Source: Dipetalonema caudispina (Eukaryota > Nematoda > Chromadorea > Rhabditida > Onchocercidae). Taken from it: a DNA stretch of 64,000 bases. Positions 48,377 through 64,000 of this stretch are shown piece by piece (positions within the stretch are counted from its first letter, which is position 1; each line of letters opens with the position of its first letter). The notes under the pieces were generated by a model. It was given only the letters and a program-made list of their open reading frames with translations. It ran no database searches and was not told the DNA's origin. The stretch is from NCBI GenBank assembly GCA_013365325.1, contig JABVXV010000220.1, positions 44,784 to 108,783 of the forward strand, read 5' to 3'. Made by a program: the position numbers and the translations under genes.

Positions 48377-50839
48377 TATAAGAAGCATATCACATTAAGA
48401 AAGATGAAAATACAAAAAAAAAAAATAGTGAAAAAAGACAACAACAGCAAATTTACACTTAGCTTTAAAATCTTCCTAAATTTTTTTTTTTTTTTTTGCT
48501 ACAAATTTTAAAAATTACTTACCTTCTATAGAATCAATGATTTTTTGCATTTTTCCATTAAGCTTTGTATTTTATCGAATGACAAACTGTGCTAATTTTA
48601 TTTGTATTTTTACATTTGTTGACATAATTGTATTTGCAGAAAATATTGCAATAGCGCTTTATTATTTACTGGAAAATTTAAGCTCATTATGAACTATTGA
48701 AAATTGACACAGGTAAAAAAATATTAATTAGTGAATTTAGGTAGTAGCAAATGTTATATAGCTAATAAAAAGTTTTCACGCAATTTGAATGCCTAAAAAG
48801 TTAATGTGGCCAATGCGCTTCTGAAAATATTTACTTTTTTTGAAACTTACGGAAAACCATCCGAATAATTTAACACCTTATTCCTAACAGTGAGAAAAAA
48901 AAAAAAGAAAAATCACCACCGAATTTTTTGTAGAAATGTTAGATTTTAAACAAACAAACTGAATAATGGTACAGTTTCAAATTTCAACATTTTACGCTAA
49001 CATATTAAATGTTTAAAAGAGCCATAGACATGTCTTTGGACTTGGCATATTTTGATTAAATTTCATTTTTTGTCCAAACAACATATTATTTTAAAAGAAT
49101 GGAAAAGAGAACATTAATATCACAACTAAGTGATCCTTATCGATATATATATATATTTTTTTTTTTTTTCAATCTTTCGTTAGATAGACAGCAATTATAA
49201 AAATATGAAATGAAACTTCTACGTTAATCTATGCCAAATTTCATTATCAACCATATTTTACGCCATATTTTATGTATTAATGTGGTCTAGCCGATAATTT
49301 TATTACAAAATCAATTCGGATTCCATCGTCAATAACGTCGTTATTATCATTTTTCGTATTTGAATGTTATAACATCGATCTTTCAAGAATCACATATATA
49401 GTTCATTTAGACAAAGAAAGTAAAATTAAATCATGCAAATTTAATTCATATAACATGATTTGTTCAGATAATGAATCATAAATACTGATTCTTTCATTTA
49501 AATTGAATTATTTTTCTCCACAAAACCTAATTCTTATTAACAATTAAGTTTTAAAACTTCATTATTTGTTCAACTAAACGTTAAAAACAAATTGACTTAA
49601 GCATAAAATTAATTGAAATGATAAATTATTGGAATTAATTTTAGAAAAACGAAAGTATTTGAACTGTAAAAATATTTAAAAAATTTGAGTCAGTTTTTGT
49701 CAACAATCGCCAATAATCCAACTGACAAAAGAAACAAATCTTTCATTCTTTATTCTAACATCTTTTATTTACATGTTTATTTACTCATAGAGTTAAATGA
49801 AATGTCAAATGTACATCAGATATTACACAACAAATTTCTTATGCTATTCTGCTGATTCATCATTTTTCGCTTTATTTTCCTACACATCAAGGAAGGATCG
49901 AAATAGCTCCGTTAACGTATCATTGCAGCTTTGTCGGATGAATACATCGTTTCTTCGAGTGAAAAATTAATGAAAAATAATTTTGTACAATTGGCTCCTG
50001 AGGAAATTCCTATTGGGAAAAATAAGTTGAGCTGAACAGTTTGACGATTTAATTACATTAAATAGTTACAATTTTAAATTGTAATTATTATTGGCTTATA
50101 CTGAGAAGTTTCGAAAATAATAAAATATCTTCCTCAGTGTAACATCCGATAGATATCTACTCGTCATCTTAATTAACTTTATGATCAAAAATGAAATAGT
50201 GAAATAAAAAATGATTCAAAAATTCCCATCGTATCAATGTAACTAATTGACCATTATAAACAACTTACCATCTAGTATTAAACTTTTGGACATTCATATT
50301 TGCAAAAATTTAGAATGAAAAGTTTAACTTCACCTTTTTTTCTTTACTTTCTTCAATTCGTTCCTTGAAATTAGGGCAGGAATCCTTTATTCATTCAAGT
50401 ATATGGGTTTTCAGCAAATAATTGACAATACTAGGTATAGATTTAAGAAACGAAATTTAAAAAAAAAAAAAAAAAAAAACGATACAATTGACAATCATGC
50501 TAGATGATATTATTTTTGCATTTTTTTTTTCTTTCTTTGTGCATATATATACAAATAAGAAGATTTAAATACTAAGAAATTATCTAATTTCAAATAATTC
50601 ATTGTATAATTAGATCTATAAAATTTTTTAAAAAAAATGCATTTTATTACCACAATATTTTGGCACAAATAATAACAATTAAATTGATAGTTGTTTACAA
50701 TTATGAATGATAGTTGTCAAAAATTGTTCAATTTCAATCTATCATTATGCTTACGAAACAAAAATTGAAATGAAGAAAATAGAAGTAACAAAGCATAATT
50801 TAGAGGTATTTTAAATCATATAAACAAAATTTGAATAAC
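47992..50839. other. intergenic, homopolymer-rich
   Basis: AT-rich spacer with long A or T runs near 48342-48373, 48481-48497 and 50459-50479. It lies between the small secreted gene and the 3' end of the PDZ gene. No exon-like frame was found. Confidence 0.5.
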
Positions 50840-53800
50840 TCATGGCAAAATGCCTAATGTCCTCAGTTCGTCCTGTTGTCGTTGCAACAATGCCTGATTG
50901 GCTTCCAAACGAGCTTTGCGCTCCTTATTCAAATCCACTTCTTCACTGAAATGCAACAAATTTCTTCTTTATAAATTATTACACATAAAAAAAAAAAAAA
51001 AAAAAACTTTTGAATCAATTTAAAACTTCACTAAATTGTTATAAATGGTATCTTTTGTAGTAAGCACATTATCACTGCGCTACTTTTTTTGCTAAATTTT
51101 TGCGTTTTTAATTAAGCTTCCTTTGAAATGGGTAAGAATTGATTTAGAAATTGTTAATTGATTGATCGTCAAAGTATAAAAATCAATTGAAAAAGTCAAT
51201 ATTGCATGATGAAAACAATGAATAATACTGGTGTCATAGCTTAAGATAGATCAGATCAAGTATCAGATTAATCATATATGAGCTTTTACTGATCATGAAT
51301 AGTAAATTATGTAAATCATAATGTTACCTTTTGTTTATTTTTGAAAATGGAAGATGAGTCTTTCGCAAAGCTTCTTTCTTCGCAATGTACAATGATGCAC
51401 CATTCATATCATTCTACAACGTAGAAATTTTAGATAAAATTGCATTTTTTATTTTTAATAGTTCATATGATAGAAAAAAAATGGATTCAATTTTTCGCTT
51501 GTTATTTTAAAGGAAAGTAAAAGTCAAATCTGATATGGCTTAAATTACATGGAAATTTCATAGCATAACTGCCATTACCTTATTGGTTTTCAAACTATGG
51601 AATTTGTGATTCATCTGAAAATCGTAATAAGATATAATAGCATGACAGATGATGAGAGGCATGCAATAAGGAAGGGCAATTCGTTCTGGGATGTTTCTAT
51701 CAAGCGAAAAATTGTAATAGAATCAGTTGTAGGAATAAAATTAGACAAAAATTACAACCTTCAAGGTATCATCCGTCGTTTTGTTGCGTGTGGAATTACC
51801 CACAAGTTTATTACTTTCAACTTTTGGAAGTTTACTTTTGGATTTTGTTGATGGTGTCCTGGTAACAATTGGAATGTGTGATTGAAGTTTTGGACTCCAT
51901 TTTGGGCTTCTGCAATTGATACGATGCATTTAAAATGAAGCGTTATCCAAAAGTTTGAAGAATCATAATAAAAATGTGATTAAGTCGAGATCGTAAAAGA
52001 TTTGTATGATAATATCGGTTGTCAAATTAAGTGTCAAAAGGTCACCTTTGTGGTATGTTACTCCTATTATTTCCTTCATCTTTTAAATCATCAGCAGTTC
52101 CGTTCGGTTTTCTGACTTCCTTTCCAACTTCATTAATTCCATTATTAACGGATAATTTTCTTAGCTGACTACGTTTTGGTGACCTTTGGTTGATCTCATT
52201 TGTATCACCATTAATTATCATTCCGGAAACAGCCGATGATTCGACAATTGCTGTCCTATTTTCTATCATATGCTTGCTGGTAAGTTCGTTTATCTCTGTA
52301 TCATTTGGTATTGCTGAAGTTACTATATCTGCAACTTGTTCAGGATTGTTTGAAAATGGAATATCTGTGTTGAAATTATTAGATTTGCATTCAATAACAT
52401 CGGTTCTTCTAGAAAGCTCGTTTGATGCATCAATCTTGCCAACTGGATGCTGGGAAGTGCTATGTTTTACATTAGTTACTATTGAAGTATTTCCGGATAC
52501 AGTATCTTTTTCAATATGATCTGCATCAATGATTGCAGTATTTGATACATCTACTATTGGCGGTAGTTCAATCGATGCACCATTGTTAATATTAGAATTA
52601 GCTTGATATTGATCATTTTCCGCCTCATCAAATGTACCATTCGGCAGATTAATCGTTTCTTCATTAATTTGTTGATAAGTATCATCGCTTTGATCCTCTT
52701 CAAATTCAATCACAATCGATTCACGTTTTGGCTCAATTAATTCACAAAATTCGACGCAATTTTTTCGGATGATATCTTTGATACTTGCATTAGAATACAT
52801 ATAATGTGATCGCTAAAATTTGTATTGTTTAGATTTGATGCATTAAATAAAAATTAAAATCGGAAATAAAATAATGAACAAAGTATTTAATCCAATCTGT
52901 TTGATCCCTCCTAAAATTCTATACATCTATCGAAGTGATGAAGATACTGTCATATCAAACAGTTAATTAAGGAGTTTCAAGAAAAGTCATACGCAACCGA
53001 AGCAAGTGTATAGTTCTAATGATACAAAAGGAAAGTTGTTGAATGACGGATCACGAGAGCCGGTTGGTATTAGCAACGATATCATGGCTTCCATCTGTCC
53101 TCATATTAAATCTTCTCAGCTGATGAAAGAAATTCCTATGTATTCTATTATATTTTGTAGTAGTATTATTAAATCTTTTTTATTTGATCTTACTTCTGGA
53201 TAATTTCAATTTTTATATAATTTCTAGGTAATTTCATTAAAGTTTTTGATTCATTATTAAGAAAGTTTACCTCAACAAACTCTGAAAATCCATTGCAATT
53301 AATTTCATCTATTTTGTGATTTTCCTCTGGAATCAATGAAAGTACAGGTTGCTCGCTACATGATACTGGAATTTCTGGCGTTGTCTGTTGTCGTAACGTG
53401 TTTTGTGGTGTAGAATTCGACGTGTAATTTGATTTTGGATAAGTTTCAGATGTTACAACACAGGGCGGGTTTTGTGGTTGAGGAGATGTTTCATTTAGAG
53501 AAGTTCGGAAATTTCTCAAGACTGGCAATGGATCGCTAATTACAATAGTTTCTTCACTGATGACGGATTCTGTCATAACTGGTACAAATTCAATCTTTTC
53601 GGTGAGATCTGAAGATTGGCTTGATGGCGATAAAGTCTCGGGAGTTGTTGACGGCGCTTCTTCTCTAATAGTATTTATCACAGTTCTTTGTGGAAGTTGG
53701 TATTTCTGTTTGGACATGAAGCTTCCACCACTTATAGTCTTATCGGACCTTCATGAAAAATAAGCTAAATTAGTTTGTTGTTCTTTTTAAATTAGTAAGT

Positions 53801-56800
53801 TAGTGATATTTTCAATGGTTAATTTTGATTTGAACAAAATGAATATTTCAAGAACAAACATTTGCGTTTTTTGTAATCGTAAGGCCAAATCTGAGGTCGA
53901 ATAACTTTTACAGAGGGTAGAAAATTGCTGAATAGAATTTGAGGAAGTATCGGGATATTCGGCTGTTTCTGGACAATCTGATTGGTTAGCATCATTAATT
54001 ATGGCTCTTTCTAATTCTAATCGAATCTGCAAATTGTTTTCAAAAATTCTGGATAATTTCGACAGAAAGTATAAGTTTATATAATTACTTTAAATGTTAA
54101 AAAATTATGAAATCAATTCTTATGGATTCTACTCGAGTCGTTCAGGTTTAATTTTTCCAAACTCCGATATTTGTCATTTACCCTTAATTTCAATCACATA
54201 TTCTTAAACAGAACAAATTTACATTTTCGAAATAAAAAGCAAACAATGTGGTAGGTCATACTTTATAGGTCGAAGCACACCCAAGAATTGTTAATGCATC
54301 AGCGATTGGCATATTATCAAACGTTATCGTTAATTCTTTTATTTTATCACCTGAAAAACAAATAATCATTATCGTATCACATGGTGGAGGAAGTTTAAGG
54401 CAGAGTTTTTAGAAATTTAGACATTTAACGGAATTAATTACTGCTCAAATAATTATTCATCGATTTCTAGCAAAATTACAAAATATTTTGCACGCTATAA
54501 TATTTATTTTAAACTTACAAATATATTTAGCAATTATTTGGTAAAAATTAGCAATACTTCTTTATTTCGCCTGTTATAAAAAACTCACCAACAAAAATAT
54601 TTCCGGAACGATCAGCTGGACCATTAGGTTCAATATAACTGATACATATGCCATCCGATCTCTGAGCTATCTGGAAACCTAATGCGCTAGTATCTTTATC
54701 CAGTAAACAACGAACGACGTCTTCCAGCTAAAATTATTTAAAAACGTAAAGAATTGATATGGAAAAGTCAAAGCTGTTATGATATTAAAAAATTAAAACT
54801 TTCAAAATTGGGTATTACCTAAAATAGATTAGATTAGGGAAAATTGAAAGAAATTTCATTACGATATTCATTGAACCATTGGCTGAGAGATCATTAGATG
54901 TAGGCTGAGATCCTAAACATCGTCTTTGTTGTTTTGGTTGAACTTTTTGATTTTCCACATGAATATCATCTATATCATCGTCATATCTGCATGTCAACGA
55001 GCTACATGATGTCATCTGAATACGAAATGAATTTTTTGTTTTGGAGGAAAGAAGAACAGGAAATTGAAAAGATATGATATCAGAATAAGTTCCGTAAGAA
55101 ATCAGCAGGAAAGTTAATTATTATATTTGGACTTCTAAATTATTTTATTTTTCTTAAATTTACGACTTCTTTTTCTCTTCAAAAACCTACAAATGAATCA
55201 GGTAGCAAATTTTGTTTTTGAAAAGTTTTGAAAATTAGCTATTTTAACCTTATCTATGAATGATGGCAATATAATGGCTTCAACCGCTTTATTTTCCATT
55301 TCGTTCATTCGTTCACTATAAACGATTTTCCCCGATTTTACCGTATTATTTTCAATTGTAGCTATAAAATCTGAAATTTAATTATTTATAATTCACAAAT
55401 TTATGTGAACATAAAGTGCTATGACATTAAAATTTACTCATTCTAGTTTATTTTATATGCATAAAAAACTGTATGCAACAAAAAGTACGAATTTTTATGG
55501 TTACATCTTATAACATTTATAAATAAATAAAGGAAATTTTTCTAAATTATTTTATATTATATATTACAAAACAGGCATAAAATACGGTTACTTTTTTCCT
55601 TTTTTTTGCGCCAGACATTCGTATCCGCTAAATTATTCGCACAATTATTACACACTTCATTGATTTCAATCATGGTAAAATGGTGGCGAAAGTTCATTGG
55701 CCTTATTTTAATTGGATGAAGTGTTTCATTTCTTATCATCAAATATTCTCAAACAACTTTCACAAAATATTGTATTCATTTTGTTGGAAAAATACAGTGA
55801 ATTATTAGAAGTTTAAAAATTTCAACACTTTTTTAGATTTTTTTTTCTCTTTTTTTAAGAATGAGATAAAAGTTTTCCGCATTAAAATTTTCTACCAATA
55901 AAATTTATGAATGTATCGTCGTAATCAATTATCAATCAGAGGAAGTCATTAAAAAATATATGTGAAAATTTTAAGGAAGACACACTTTGATGATAGTATA
56001 AATATACTTTCTTAGATGAGAGAGTTAGTTTATTCGCTTCAATTTCAAATTAATATTTATAGCAAATAATTAGACATTGACCGGTCGTAAAATTTGAAAG
56101 TTCCATAGCATATATTTGACTGTCTCATTAACAACGAATCCTAAAAATCCATTACTGACTGTTTTATCGTAAAATTTCTTCACGCCTATCCGGAATAATT
56201 GATTCTTCTCCTATTTTGAATGCTGACAAATAAACCTCTGCAAGATTTTCCTTCGTAAATTGCAATTTCTAAATGAATTCATTGTTGGATTTGTTTCCAC
56301 TAAATTATGCCTTCAATTTTCTTTATTAGTAGCTATTTTAATTAAATAGGCACCATTTCTTTCTCTTAGAGTTTCTGCTTGAAAGAAGGAAATAATGATT
56401 ATTTAATTAAAATTTAATAAAAACGGTGAATAATGTAGGAAGTTGAAAAAGACGGAAATTTTTTAATCCATTTAAAAACTGGATGGGAAAGGAGGACATT
56501 TCTAATTTAGTTGACAAATTGAGTTTTATTTTAATTGAAATAATAATTGAAAGAAAGTTGAAAAGAAAAGGTTAACAATGAATAGCCTTAAATTGAAATA
56601 ATTTTTTTTGCCGCAAAAAAATGTGACAAAACGCTTTTGCAAAAGTAGATTGATCAAATCCAAAAGAAATAAAATTCTTATTTTCTTTTTGACAAATGCT
56701 AAATTAAATAATATTATGTTGATTGCACTGCGGTTTAGAAACTTGACCTCCTTCATCACGCGAAAGAGCGAAACAAAAATTGGAATATTTGAGCATTTTT

Positions 56801-59291
56801 TTTTTCAAGCATAAGAATATTTCAAAAATTCTTATGCCTTATGATGGATGAAATTTAATTTATTTTCACTTTCTAATATCTTTTTCATTTTTTCATTTTT
56901 TTTTTTTTTGAAATAAAAAGAAATGGTTGAATGCGGGAAGAGTTGGTGGAAAACATACTTCGCACTTTTCCATACTCACTGCAAAATGAGATACCATCGC
57001 TAATTTAAAATAATCGCTAAAATAATATTTCATTTGATAAGATCAATTATTATTAATCACTTAAATTTTTGAAAAAAAAATTGAGAAAATTCTGGCATTT
57101 TCTAAGAAATAGTGCGTAGTGAGAGAAGAACTTTTTTACTTTTCTAATTCAGTGAAATAGAATTCTTATTTTTATGAAATTTTTTTTTCCATATCATATT
57201 CCACAGTATGAATGCTTTTCATTTTTCGTAATGTATGGGATGAGAAAATGAACTTTCTAATTCTCAGATTTCAATTTTTCAATTTCAGGTCATTTTTATG
57301 GTTCATTCATCAGAGAATTTTGATTTCAAACTTCAATTTAATCACTTTCACGCTTAAGAAAAGGGAAATAAATATTATCATAACGTGTTATCAAGTTTCC
57401 TTGTTTTGGTGTTGCAAAAAAAGAAAAAAAAAAACATTTGAGATGTTGAACAATATACAAAAGAAAATATAGATTATTTGGTAATTTTTTTGGAGTTTTG
57501 AAATTTTCAAACTTAATATCTTTGTACCAGAAAATGGAATCAATCAAATCCATTTAAATAAAATATTATTTTGCTCCACAACATTTAGCTACATATTTGA
57601 TTCATTTTTGGGATAATTAATTGGTTATAACAAAATTCAAATTTGTCGAATTACAACTAATCCGAGATTTCAGTCAAATAAATGAACTCAATTTGTTGCG
57701 TAAACATCAATGCCTTAAATTTCAATCGAAAAAAGAGCCTGGTTACGAAAACATTAGTGCTTTAAATTTTAATCGAATAAATGAATTCAATTTAATTACA
57801 AAAAACCATCAAATCTCTATTTAGAACATAGCGAGACTTATAAACAACATTTTTTCTTTGCCTTTAAAGAGCAAAACAAACCATATCTTAATTAAAGTTT
57901 TTTTTTTTTTTTTCGATTTCAAATACACTTTTCCTTTTTTGCATTTTGCCTTCTTACAATGAAATGTATCTAAATGAATGTTTTCTAATGCTTTTTTGAT
58001 AACGATCACAAGGAGACTGTATCGTTCCATCGATCTCTCAAACAAAATAAAATTTACTTTTGATTTCAAATTATTACTATCAAGACTCATATTTCAGTTT
58101 AAACAACATTACAAATTTTTTGGTTGAATAAAATAAAAAGAAACCAAAAAAAGTAATTTGACATATATATTGAATCAGATCATAAGTTCACGTAAGGTAT
58201 GCAATATAATTTATGATATATCTTCGGGTCAATTATAAATTGAAATTTGATGGTTTGCTGATTTTCATACAAGATTTGTGTCAGTTTTTGTCTAATTTTT
58301 CATTTTAAAAACTCGAAAAAATCTCGACAATGCACCAAATATTTATGCTTTTTCTTTATTTTCATAAGTTTCAACAAATTATTTCGTTAAAAAATGACAA
58401 AAAACTACTGGAATTTTATCGTTTTGACAATAACAACAAAACTTTTATATTACCGCCTTAGATGAAAATCTCTTCCTTCTTTTTTGTTTTTTTTTTTCTT
58501 CTACTAATTATCACTTTTAGTTTTTTTTCTTTTGGAGTTGAAAAATTTAAATGGTTTTCGTGCCTAAATTTAAAGAACTGGATTTCAAGCAGCATCTTAT
58601 TTGCAAGAATGAGGAAAAAGAAAAAGGTACAAATTTCTACTGTGATTTCAGTAGATTTCAATGATTTTCAGATTTTCTTGCGTTAAAATTCCTTAGTCAT
58701 AAAAAGTTTTAGTCAAATTTAAATCATACTACGAGACGGAAATGCATGTCAGTACTTTCTTATCGCCATTTTTAAATAGAATTTAGGATAAATTTGAATT
58801 CCTCATATTTGCTTTTTTTAATCGTAGAATTGATAATGTTAAATAGATCTAAAATTTCACTTAAAAAAATCCCAAAAATGATTTTCCAATAAAAGTATAT
58901 CTAAGCTGAAGACAATTATAAGTGAGCTTTGTGCTTTTTTTACACCTTACCTAGAATTTTGTAAAGTTAAAAAAATTAAAAGTGTCATTGAGTAGGTTTG
59001 TAGCTTTAAAATACAGAAAATTCTGGATAAATTTCTAAAATAATAGATTAAATTATAATTCAGTATCTCACTTTTTTCAATTGTTCGATTCCGATAGAAG
59101 TACCACAAAAGTATTGCGATACCAATAACAGCAAAAAATGTTGTAAATGATGTTACAAATATGACACCAGCAATTTGGCCTGCTGTAAAACAATTCCGTT
59201 CCGCCAATACAGTATCCGGTCCAATAGCCAGAAAAACTGATAGCAATATACAGCAAGATTTAGTCTTACTATTTTTCTTTCTACCCAACAT
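50840..59291 (-). CDS. single-pass membrane protein with a PDZ domain (877 aa, 12 exons)
   Basis: Exons: 59291-59072, 55747-55592, 55370-55249, 55015-54863, 54727-54589, 54350-54262, 54026-53860, 53748-53271, 52812-52046, 51909-51759, 51413-51328 and 50945-50840. All joins keep frame. A hydrophobic N-terminus (13-30) and a strong helix (~40-66, GVIFVTSFTTFFAVIGIAIL) precede a basic YFYRNR stop-transfer, so most of the protein should be cytoplasmic. The PDZ domain (~218-305) carries SALGFQIA (carboxylate-binding loop), GICISYIEPNGPADRSG, VGDKIKELTITFDN and IRLELERAI. The next ~450 residues are Ser/Thr/Asn/Glu-rich and probably disordered. The C-terminus is a charged helix (KERKARLEANQALLQRQQDE) ending LRTLGILP. 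It is probably a scaffold at a membrane (inference). Exon 1 to exon 2 spans a 3.3-kb intron with a weak TTTGAG acceptor. If that join is wrong, the signal/TM exon belongs to another gene. Confidence 0.78.
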
Positions 59292-59552
59292 GGTAGTTAA
59301 AAATAGATTTTCGTTATCAAATTATCACAAATTCATACAATTAAAATAATTTCGTATTATAATTGTGTGAGTTCACAATCAGATCAGATCGTTCTAATTC
59401 GATGATTACTGAATGCTTCTGCTATGAAAAAAGAGGAATCGAATTGCCTTGGGATAAAAATAATTTGAAAAACTTGAAAAAGCAGAAAAAGCAACTATTA
59501 CTGCCAGTAATACTTTTTCAATCGTCGAACAGATAAGAAATAACAGTCGTGA

Positions 59553-59583
<31 letters not shown>

Positions 59584-60314
59584 TTTATCGGTAATAGTGC
59601 CACTGATGATAATGAGACGATGTTAGTGATAATCTATCATTGGCGCTTTGCACCTTGTCAGTAAACTGAATGTATATAATAAGAAAGGCTGATGAATTAC
59701 ATGCAAATATATACTATCGTCAGAAACGAAATATCGGCATTCACATATGCAGATTGAGGCCAAGATGATTTCAAGGACAACTCGAAGTCACTCCTCCTAA
59801 TTTCACTGATGTTATCACTTTCCTTACAACACCAATATCAACAGCAACAATAACAACAACAGTAACTAATAATATTTGAAGTGAAGTTATTATCACCAAC
59901 AACTACAAATGGAGAAATATCAACCACAATTGCATTCCCTTACATTAGTCTATCTAAATTATGTCAAGAGATTTCTTCTAACAATATTACCACTTCTTTT
60001 CGTCATTTATCTAAATCTTCTACAACAATTACATAAAAAAGAAAAAAGGCCAACAATAGTTATTGCACAAATTTGACCTCTAACTTCATTTTAATACTAA
60101 TTGTTGTACAAATTTTATCTTCAATCGCCCGGTTACTAATGGTCCTTTAAATGATGAGAAAAAATAAAATCGAAAAATGAAATAATTTGTCTATTGTTTA
60201 CATAATCCTGTCTTCTATGGACATTAAAATTTCCCGAAAACAGAACCAATTTATCTAAGCCTACAATATCCCGGGATTTAAGCGGTACAAATGAGAACAA
60301 TGATAGATAATAAT
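59292..60314. other. promoter side of the PDZ gene
   Basis: AT-rich with a TAG microsatellite and short CAA-rich stretches (59820-59870). No gene was recognised. Confidence 0.5.
59553..59583. repeat. (TAG)n microsatellite
   Basis: About ten perfect TAG triplets. The minus strand reads as poly-Leu, which explains an otherwise odd frame there. Confidence 0.9.
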
Positions 60315-60415
60315 TTGATTCATTATCACTTTAAATCCTTAAATTCTCATCCTTCATCTATCTTATTTTATTTCCAAAACAAATCTTATACGCTAAACAA
60401 ATATTATCAATAAAT
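60315..60415. repeat. ~100-bp dispersed direct repeat, copy 1
   Basis: Begins TTGATTCATTATCACTTT and ends with ATACGCTAAACAAATATTAT. It matches the copy at 60940-61040 along its whole length with a few substitutions and short indels. Confidence 0.8.
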
Positions 60416-60939
60416 TTATTATCTGAACGATTGAAGCGGTCAAAATAATGACAATATTTTAACAGTCACGGGAAAGGAAGAAGGATTGCATGGAAATGAT
60501 AACAAATTTCATCAACTTCTTTCTACTTTTCCTTCTTCTATCAGAATTCTTCCGCCTTCCTTTCTCTCTTTCTTTCTCCTTTCTATCTTTCTCTTTCTTT
60601 CACTCTCAAATTTCGTGTTCCATTTCTGAAAAAGGGTTACGAAATGAAATGATTTATGATGCAAACTTCACGAAATATATGAACTTAGAAACTACAATGA
60701 CATGAATTAACAAAGGTTAGAAAGTGATAAATTAGTGGAAGTGATTGTAATCAATCGTTGAAATTTTGCATATATTAGCAATAACTATTAGCATTGTTTA
60801 TTATTAATAACAGATATAATCAGAGAAGGATTTAACAATTGGTAAAGTTAAAATTATTTACTACTCTAGTAGGTTAACCTGAAAAATGCGCTTCGTAAAA
60901 TGACAAAAACGAATGAACAGTTTACTGGTTTTGTCCCAT
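60416..60939. other. intergenic, nothing certain
   Basis: Contains a CT-rich tract (60517-60605) and, around it, an ATG frame at 60490-60705 with a signal-like hydrophobic start. It is largely low-complexity pyrimidine sequence and was not called as a gene. Confidence 0.4.
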
Positions 60940-61040
60940 TTGATTCATTATCACTTTTAACTCTTAAATTCTTCATCTATCTTTTCTTTTTTTATTTTCA
61001 AAAACAAATCTTATACGCTAAACAAATATCATCAATAAAT
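60940..61040. repeat. ~100-bp dispersed direct repeat, copy 2
   Basis: Second copy, in the same orientation, about 625 bp after copy 1. The central part has a longer T run than copy 1. Confidence 0.8.

Positions 61041-64000
<2,960 letters not shown>

Noticed and set aside
52190..52519. 109-codon plus-strand frame
   Set aside because: Antisense shadow of the large exon of the PDZ protein, with no splice context of its own.
59406..59603. Minus-strand poly-Leu hydrophobic frame resembling a signal peptide
   Set aside because: The Leu run is the (TAG)n microsatellite read on the other strand.

Overview
The window looks like nuclear DNA of a parasitic nematode, most likely a filarial or related spirurid (inference). 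It is AT-rich. Its genes are split into short exons by AT-rich introns with T-rich acceptors (TTTCAG, TTATAG, TTTACAG). Candidate spliced-leader acceptors lie just upstream of several start codons. One gene encodes a ground-like domain, a family known essentially only from nematodes. I found no bacterial operons, CRISPR arrays or intact transposons.

Gene models were built by hand from reading frames, splice signals and exon phase. Unless stated otherwise, every exon join quoted below keeps the frame. Left to right the window holds: a small single-pass membrane protein (minus, 1791-3548); a minimal matrix metalloproteinase without hemopexin domain (minus, 4809-7372); a complete 13-exon mRNA capping enzyme, the CEL-1/RNGTT family (minus, 10766-16104); tRNA-Leu(CAG) (plus, 17591-17674); a MESH1/HDDC3 ppGpp or NADPH phosphohydrolase (plus, 18803-20259); a second metalloproteinase with full hemopexin domain (minus, 23282-28072, signal exon not found); a secreted ground-like protein (minus, 31810-34608); decayed coding-like sequence (35.6-36.5 kb); a 649-residue protein with Glu, Ala/Lys/Gln and Gln-rich segments and four WPPP motifs (minus, 38822-43895); a predicted small secreted protein (minus, 45171-47991); and a single-pass membrane PDZ protein of about 877 residues (minus, 50840-59291). 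The last 4.7 kb is repeat-rich and ends inside a (TAA)n tract.

Two housekeeping genes, the capping enzyme and MESH1, are divergently transcribed around a tRNA. They are flanked by two paralogous metalloproteinases that share exon lengths of 116, 137 and 97 nt. The proximal paralogue seems to have lost its hemopexin half and has a degenerate cysteine switch and a probable GC-AG intron. The remaining genes encode secreted or membrane proteins and a likely structural protein. There is no sign of shared operons.

Intergenic and intronic DNA holds several short tandem repeats (periods 30, 41, 51 and about 76 bp), a dispersed ~100-bp direct duplication, perfect palindromes and microsatellites. Non-genic stretches are listed separately.
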